The position numbers and the translations under genes are program-made. A stretch of 9,702 nucleotides of DNA, from positions 1-9,702 of the forward strand of contig CAXUEY010000206.1 of NCBI GenBank assembly GCA_964250225.1, given 5' to 3'. This document shows positions 6,296 to 9,702 of this stretch, one piece after another (position 1 is the first letter of the stretch; each line of letters begins with the position of its first letter). Under the pieces are notes generated by a model that saw only the letters and a program-made list of their open reading frames with translations, ran no database searches and was not told the DNA's origin. This DNA is from Paraktedonobacter sp964250225 (lineage in GTDB: Bacteria; Chloroflexota; Ktedonobacteria; Ktedonobacterales; Ktedonobacteraceae).

Positions 6296-6536
6296 TCACG
6301 AACCTAGCTCGCCCACTTCCCGCATCTGCTCGCCTGGTCGAGGTGGTCTGCACAGCGTGTCCCAAAAGGCGTGACGAAAGTGGTCGGGGATTTCCCCACG
6401 GCTGCGCCATTCATAGAATTGGTGGGGCGTGATGTCGTCCTGAAACGGCCAGGTCAGGTGTTGTGACCAGACCGCGCTGGATCAGCAGAACCTGCCCCTG
6501 GTCAATCACTACCGCAGATGCGTGTAAACGTGCCAT
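6296..6536 (-). pseudogene. Decayed NUDIX hydrolase gene, internally deleted and frameshifted
   Basis: Reading leftward from ATG 6536, with GGAGG at 6547-6551 ten bases upstream, the product begins MARLHASAVVIDQGQVLLIQR, the usual first strands of a NUDIX hydrolase. The expected continuation (LPGG and then the GX5EX7REUXEEXGU box) is absent. The frame runs into unrelated residues and stops at 6411-6413. A second frame from about 6460 to the stop at 6296-6298 reads like genuine protein (WPFQDD, FYEWRSRGEIPDHFRHAFW) and could be the old C-terminus; I do not recognise that part. The simplest reading is a NUDIX gene that lost its catalytic centre and shifted frame. It lies 121 bases after the winged-helix gene on the same strand and was probably the last gene of that operon. 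Alternatively it is two unrelated fragments. Confidence 0.5.
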
Positions 6537-6657
6537 ATGGGTATGCCCTCCACTTCTCAAACATACGCCGCGACGATTCGAGCGCGGGCCTGTTGCGCAT
6601 GTAATCAACTTGCTTGAGGTTTAAGACGGGCTGCTTCTTACCCTGGTCACGCTGCGT

Positions 6658-7734
6658 TTAAATGTCACTCACGGCCAAACTCAGAAACGCACCATAGCGC
6701 TCTGCAACAGCGGCGAAAGCGCTGGTAGCAGGTGCGTCCAGGGGTGTAAAGAAGTTGGGCGTAAAAATGACACGCTCTTTTTTGAGGGTACGCTTCCAGG
6801 TACCGACGATCCGACCATCCAGAACTAGTGTATGATTAAACAGAACATTGCCTCGCGAGTCCAGGTGATTGGTGTGAGACGCGTCAAATACGGCGCGACG
6901 GTCGGTATAGCCCACAATGTACTCATCGTAGTTTGGCAGCAGATAAGCGGCCTGAGCAAAATCTGGCGCGGGTGGTGAGAAGGACGCGCACCAGTAGCTC
7001 TGGTCATCTATCACTTCACAGTGCAGGCGGCATGAAGCCAGCGCGAGACCTGCTCTGGCGTCGGTCATCGTCAGCCCGGACCACCAGACAAAATCCGCCA
7101 GAGTAGCGGGTCCGTGGCTGGCAAAATAGCGCGTGACGAGTTCGGCCAGGGCCTCCTCACGCTCGAAGGGCCTGACCTGTGGCGCCCGTTCATCGAGCAG
7201 GGCATAGGTGAATTGCTTGCCCTGGCGCGCTCCACTACAGACAATCCCATCCAGTTCGGCCCGCATCATGATATGGACAAAACGCAGATCGTTTGTCGCA
7301 ATCCCAGCTTGTTGGAGCGCGGCGACAAGTTCCGGGCGCGTCAATTGCTTGCCACCCTGTAACGCCTTTGTCAGAACGGCATTGCTTTGCCGAAAAAGAG
7401 CCTCATCCAATTCCGATTGGCGATTCCCGTAGGCCATAGCCGCCTTGACACGTGGAGCAGTGAGCGCCAGGAGCCAGCGAATATCGGCAGGGAGAACAAA
7501 GTGCCAGGTGGGGCGCATCACATGGGTACGCAGGATAGTCCCGGCAGTCAACGCTTGCTCGATACTATCGTCGGTTGATCCTGGCAGACGCAGGCCGAGC
7601 GCCCATTTCGCCGCCGCATAATCCTGGGCCTGAACAGCACCCAGCCACTGAACCACCGCCGCAGGGTCTGTGAAAGTGGAGCGGGAAATACACTGGTTTT
7701 CAAGACGCAGACGCGCAATATCAAACTGTGCCAT
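6658..7734 (-). CDS. Winged-helix HTH_42 family protein, possible AlkZ/AlkX-like DNA glycosylase
   Basis: The protein has 358 residues and no membrane segment. It matches the HTH_42 winged-helix family by VVQWLGAVQAQDYAAAKWAL (27-46), HVMRPTWHFV (71-80), GPATLADFVWWSGLT (208-222), LPNYDEYIVGYTDR (266-279) and the late LDGRIVGTWKR (305-315). In this family AlkZ and relatives remove alkylated bases or unhook crosslinks using a Gln-hydrophobic-Gln motif early in the chain. Here Gln35-Ala36-Gln37 is in the corresponding place, so glycosylase activity is possible, though many family members are uncharacterised. ATG 7734 begins seven bases after the thioesterase stop, so the two genes are very likely co-transcribed. 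The best Shine-Dalgarno (AAGGAG at 7750-7755) lies 15 bases upstream, rather far, but the protein similarity begins right at this Met. An upstream extension in frame is possible but unlikely, since it would overlap the thioesterase gene. Confidence 0.85.
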   Translation of the reverse strand: MAQFDIARLRLENQCISRSTFTDPAAVVQWLGAVQAQDYAAAKWALGLRLPGSTDDSIEQALTAGTILRTHVMRPTWHFVLPADIRWLLALTAPRVKAAMAYGNRQSELDEALFRQSNAVLTKALQGGKQLTRPELVAALQQAGIATNDLRFVHIMMRAELDGIVCSGARQGKQFTYALLDERAPQVRPFEREEALAELVTRYFASHGPATLADFVWWSGLTMTDARAGLALASCRLHCEVIDDQSYWCASFSPPAPDFAQAAYLLPNYDEYIVGYTDRRAVFDASHTNHLDSRGNVLFNHTLVLDGRIVGTWKRTLKKERVIFTPNFFTPLDAPATSAFAAVAERYGAFLSLAVSDI

Positions 7735-7741
7735 ACGAGAG

Positions 7742-8257
7742 TTACGCCTCTCCTTTTTTTTCAGGTATAGGAAACGCGTGTCCTTCCATACGCTCGAAAG
7801 CGGCGCGTAGTGAAGGTGGCAAGGGGTAGGGGCGTCCGGTATGATAGTTACACCAGACCATAACCGCGCGCCCGGTGGCAAAGATACGCTCGTGCTCGCG
7901 GGCATCATGGATCAGCTGCTCCATCACAAAACTACTCGTGCCGACCCGCACTACTTCCACACCAACCTCGGCCTTATCCGAACGGATCAGCGGCAACTGA
8001 TAGGTACAGGTAACCTCTTTCACCAGCATGCCATAGTGCGCCCCAATCACAGTAGTCGAGATACGCGAAGTATGTGTCTCCTCCTCTGGAGCGGGGTCGA
8101 GCTGATCTTCGGTCTGCGCGGGCCAATGCTCCAGATTGAGCTGATCCAGGTAATAGCTACGGGCCTCCTCCAGATAGGTAAAATAAACGGTATTGTTGAC
8201 GTGGGCCAGGGGATCAAGATCGCGAAAACGAATCTGAACAGGATACCAGACATTCAT
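7742..8257 (-). CDS. Hotdog-fold acyl-CoA thioesterase (4HBT/YbgC type)
   Basis: This 171-residue protein is the usual length for single-hotdog thioesterases. The signature is the N-terminal RFRDLDPLAHVNNTVYFTYL (10-29), in which Asp15 occupies the place of the catalytic Asp of 4-hydroxybenzoyl-CoA thioesterases and HVNN starts the central helix. IGAHYGMLVKEVTCTYQLPL and VGTSSFVMEQLIHD then give the beta-sheet. Enzymes of this kind hydrolyse acyl-CoA in the cytoplasm as homodimers or tetramers; the acyl substrate cannot be told from sequence. The Pro/Glu-rich stretch at about 46-60 is a loop longer than in YbgC. The ATG has only a weak site (AAGTGAG, about nine bases away). It is the first gene of a minus-strand operon with the winged-helix gene, and it is divergent from the sigma-factor gene. 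Confidence 0.88.
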   Translation of the reverse strand: MNVWYPVQIRFRDLDPLAHVNNTVYFTYLEEARSYYLDQLNLEHWPAQTEDQLDPAPEEETHTSRISTTVIGAHYGMLVKEVTCTYQLPLIRSDKAEVGVEVVRVGTSSFVMEQLIHDAREHERIFATGRAVMVWCNYHTGRPYPLPPSLRAAFERMEGHAFPIPEKKGEA

Positions 8258-8563
8258 GGGTTATTCTCACTTCATGGTAAAGTTTATTGCGCTCTCACCA
8301 TACCATGTGACGCGCCAGGAAACAAGGTCACACGCGCAACGGACGCCATCCCCGACGGCCGGCGAGCAAGGTGCCACTCCTTGCGCGCTGGCCGTCTTTC
8401 TCCTTTTTGAGGTCCGTGTATCATGTAAGTAGTGGGCTTCTACAGCCCTTTTTTTCTGGGTAGACTAAAGAATTAGCGCATGTGGATATTAAATAGAGCT
8501 ATGAACTGATCCAAAGGCCTCTGTTTAACGTATTGGTAAGCGAGGAAGTAGAGAGAGAATTGC
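8258..8563. other. Divergent intergenic region
   Basis: These 306 bases separate the minus-strand thioesterase operon from the plus-strand sigma-factor gene. No protein gene is supported. The main structure is the long hairpin at 8354-8396 with a plus-strand T-tract. The sequence from about 8435 to 8563 is AT-richer and should hold the sigma-factor promoter, but no clear -35/-10 pair stands out. The thioesterase promoter is likewise unassigned. Confidence 0.6.
8354..8408 (+). terminator. Strong intrinsic-terminator-like hairpin with no gene upstream
   Basis: An 18-base arm at 8354-8371 pairs with 8379-8396 at 16 of 18 positions (outer part GACGGCC/GGCCGTC, inner part GCAAGG/CCTTGC) around a seven-base loop. 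TTTCTCC and five Ts follow (8397-8408). Shape and T-tract fit a rho-independent terminator acting on plus-strand transcripts. The other strand has no T-tract. Because no plus-strand gene precedes it, it may end an antisense or small RNA, or act as an attenuator in a long leader of the sigma-factor gene. Confidence 0.6.
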
Positions 8564-9163
8564 ATGCAAAGCTTTCAAGAAGTAAATCTGGGGAATGATT
8601 TAAGCGACGAGGCGTTGCTCTACGCCATCGCTAGTGGCGCTGTTTGGGCGATGGATTCGCTCTATGAGCGCTATCACCGCCTGCTCTATACGCTGGCGTA
8701 TCGCATGGTGGGGGACCATCAGGTGGCCGAGGATTTGCTGCAAGAGGCTTTTCTGGCGGTATGGAGGCGCTCTAACACGTATTCACCGCAGGTCGGGGCC
8801 GCCCGTAGCTGGCTGATCTCCATTCTCCATCATCGCGCCATCGATCATCTGCGGAAGTTGCGGCGCCGTGGCAATCTGCAAGAAGCGCCGCTGGAGGCCC
8901 TTGAGTTAGACGAGAAGGTCGCCGTTGAGGATGCTTGCGATGTCGCCTGGCGCGAGATCCAGGGCGCTCAGGTGCGCGCTGCGTTACTGAAGATCCCGCC
9001 TGAGCAGCGCCTGGTCATCGAACTGGCCTACTTCCAGGGCTGGACCCATAGCGAGATCGCCGAAGGAACGCAGATCCCCCTCGGAACCGTCAAGGCACGC
9101 ATGCGTCTTGGCCTGCATCGTCTGAAACGCGTGCTGGCAGACATGGGCATGGATGAGCTCTGA
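8564..9163 (+). CDS. ECF-type RNA polymerase sigma factor (sigma-70 family)
   Basis: The 199-residue protein has the two-domain layout of an ECF sigma factor. Region 2 spans about 27-100, with YERYHRLLYTLAYRMVGD and DLLQEAFLAVWRR (57-69, the core-binding and -10 recognition part), then ARSWLISILHHRAIDHLRK. An acidic linker (about 105-130) joins it to region 4 at about 138-192, where IPPEQRLVIELAYFQGW leads into the helix-turn-helix THSEIAEGTQIPLGTVKARM that reads the -35 element. It redirects RNA polymerase to a stress or envelope regulon not identifiable here. GAGGAAG at 8542-8548 is the best ribosome site but lies 15 bases from the ATG. No anti-sigma gene follows: the next gene downstream is a small membrane protein on the opposite strand, 15 bases after the stop. 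Control must come from elsewhere, from transcription, or from that small membrane protein, which has no anti-sigma motif I can see. Confidence 0.94.
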   Translation: MQSFQEVNLGNDLSDEALLYAIASGAVWAMDSLYERYHRLLYTLAYRMVGDHQVAEDLLQEAFLAVWRRSNTYSPQVGAARSWLISILHHRAIDHLRKLRRRGNLQEAPLEALELDEKVAVEDACDVAWREIQGAQVRAALLKIPPEQRLVIELAYFQGWTHSEIAEGTQIPLGTVKARMRLGLHRLKRVLADMGMDEL

Positions 9164-9178
9164 GCGGCGTGCGTAACT

Positions 9179-9415
9179 TCAATCGCTCGAACTCGTCTTG
9201 AGAAAGATCAACGTAGCCGCCGCCGCAATCACCAGGATACTCCCCCAGATAAAGAGATTCCCGTTATTCCCTGTCAAACCCACCCAGACAAAATACAGGC
9301 CAAATAACAGGCCAATCGAGGCAGCCAGAGCAAAAATCGTCGACCCCAATTTGTTGATCCCGACAAAGGCCAGGAAAAACAGTGAGACCCCAATCATAAA
9401 AATAGGAAGCGCCAT
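9179..9415 (-). CDS. Small three-helix membrane protein, unknown function
   Basis: This 78-residue hydrophobic protein has three likely membrane helices, at about 2-20 (ALPIFMIGVSLFFLAFVGI), 24-46 (STIFALAASIGLLFGLYFVWVGL) and 52-71 (NLFIWGSILVIAAAATLIFL), and ends in a short polar tail with several Ser residues. ATG 9415 is chosen because GGAG (9425-9428) lies nine bases upstream; a longer TTG start at 9430 would swallow that site. I do not recognise the family. It is convergent with the sigma-factor gene, with 15 bases between the two stops, so the genes may share a terminator region or interfere with each other's transcription. Confidence 0.7.
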   Translation of the reverse strand: MALPIFMIGVSLFFLAFVGINKLGSTIFALAASIGLLFGLYFVWVGLTGNNGNLFIWGSILVIAAAATLIFLKTSSSD

Positions 9416-9468
9416 TTTCTTCAACTCCAAAACAACGAACGCAGAGTTGTTCTGTGTCCCTACTATTC

Positions 9469-9474
9469 AGTATA
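9469..9474 (-). promoter_or_regulatory. Possible -10 element for the small membrane protein gene
   Basis: On the minus strand TATACT, five of six matches to the consensus, lies about 55 bases before ATG 9415. No good -35 hexamer is found 16-18 bases further upstream, so the call rests on one element and its location. Confidence 0.28.
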
Positions 9475-9584
9475 AACACAGATACAAATGGAGAAGTCAG
9501 GCGCATACACAAGGGTAGCTTTGAGGGGCGGGTCATCAATCTGCGTGGTTTTGAAGCAGAAAGTCCTGTTAGCCCCTATTTGCG

Positions 9585-9701
9585 CTATTGTGAAAGAATG
9601 AAATATCCATCCCGTTCTTCTTTGATTTTCTTGTTCTCATCTAGCAAGTAGAGAATAGCTCGCGCTAAGGTCACCATCGTCCCACCTGGACCCAGACCGA
9701 T
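9585..9701 (-). CDS. C-terminal end of a gene entering from the right edge, unidentified
   Basis: On the minus strand one frame is open from the right edge to a TAG at 9585-9587, giving 38 residues that begin IGLGPGGTMVTLARAILYLL and end ERDGYFILSQ. The amphipathic helix followed by a charged stretch reads like real protein rather than random translation, and it has the same direction as the small membrane gene 170 bases further on. I cannot name the family from so short a piece. An open frame of this length also occurs fairly often by chance. Confidence 0.4.
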   Translation of the reverse strand: MGLGPGGTMVTLARAILYLLDENKKIKEERDGYFILSQ

Positions 9702-9702
9702 C

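Noticed and set aside
7841..8410. Plus-strand 189-codon frame opposite the thioesterase
   Set aside because: It runs through the thioesterase gene and the terminator-like hairpin, and has no recognisable domain.
9454..9651. Plus-strand 65-codon frame near the right edge
   Set aside because: It overlaps the more protein-like minus-strand tail, has no ribosome site and no family.
1..9702. tRNA, rRNA, CRISPR or toxin-antitoxin loci
   Set aside because: No cloverleaf, conserved rRNA segment, short direct-repeat array or toxin-antitoxin pair could be recognised on either strand.

Overview
This window looks like about 9.7 kb of a draft bacterial chromosome. The gene set points to Chloroflexota, most likely Ktedonobacteria. 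This is inferred from family resemblance and was not measured: a Ser/Thr kinase that begins with the LEGRQLGNY-type leader common there, an extracellular baseplate-J-like domain with a CC motif of the kind I associate with that group, a WD40 lipoprotein next to the kinase, a winged-helix HTH_42 protein, an ECF sigma factor and an IS200/IS605-type tnpB. The DNA is moderately GC-rich. A run of ten Ns at 1766-1775 marks an assembly gap.

Layout, left to right. (1) 2-457 (+) is the C-terminal part of a TnpB nuclease that enters from the left edge. It is followed by a right-end hairpin at 490-518, so the 3' end of the gene plus this hairpin is a candidate omega-RNA. (2) 786-1661 (+) encodes a transglutaminase-like protein with a visible Cys-His-Asp triad. 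Two small perfect palindromes lie upstream of it. (3) 1662-1946 is non-coding; it contains the N gap inside a long inverted repeat. (4) 1947-3056 (+) encodes a lipoprotein carrying one seven-bladed WD40 propeller. (5) 3223-6204 (+) encodes a large transmembrane Ser/Thr kinase. It has a complete Hanks-type kinase domain, a long Pro/Gln-rich linker with repeated TTE(D/E)-type motifs, one membrane helix and a beta-rich extracellular domain. (6) On the minus strand, read from the right, a hotdog thioesterase (8257-7742), a winged-helix HTH_42/AlkZ-like protein (7734-6658) and a decayed NUDIX gene (6536-6296) form one probable operon. (7) 8258-8563 is a divergent intergenic region with a strong terminator-like hairpin. 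(8) 8564-9163 (+) encodes an ECF-type sigma factor with no anti-sigma gene beside it. (9) 9415-9179 (-) encodes a 78-residue three-helix membrane protein. (10) 9701-9585 (-) is probably the tail of a gene entering from the right edge.

How the parts may work together. The WD40 lipoprotein and the kinase are neighbours on the same strand. Both should present a protein-interaction domain outside the membrane, so together they could form a surface-sensing and signalling pair. The minus-strand operon pairs an acyl-CoA thioesterase with a possible DNA-repair glycosylase, an association whose meaning is not obvious. I see no rRNA, tRNA, CRISPR array, phage module or restriction/defence island. The best candidates for something undescribed are the kinase/baseplate-J-like fusion with its motif-repeat linker, and the unassigned hairpin upstream of the sigma factor.
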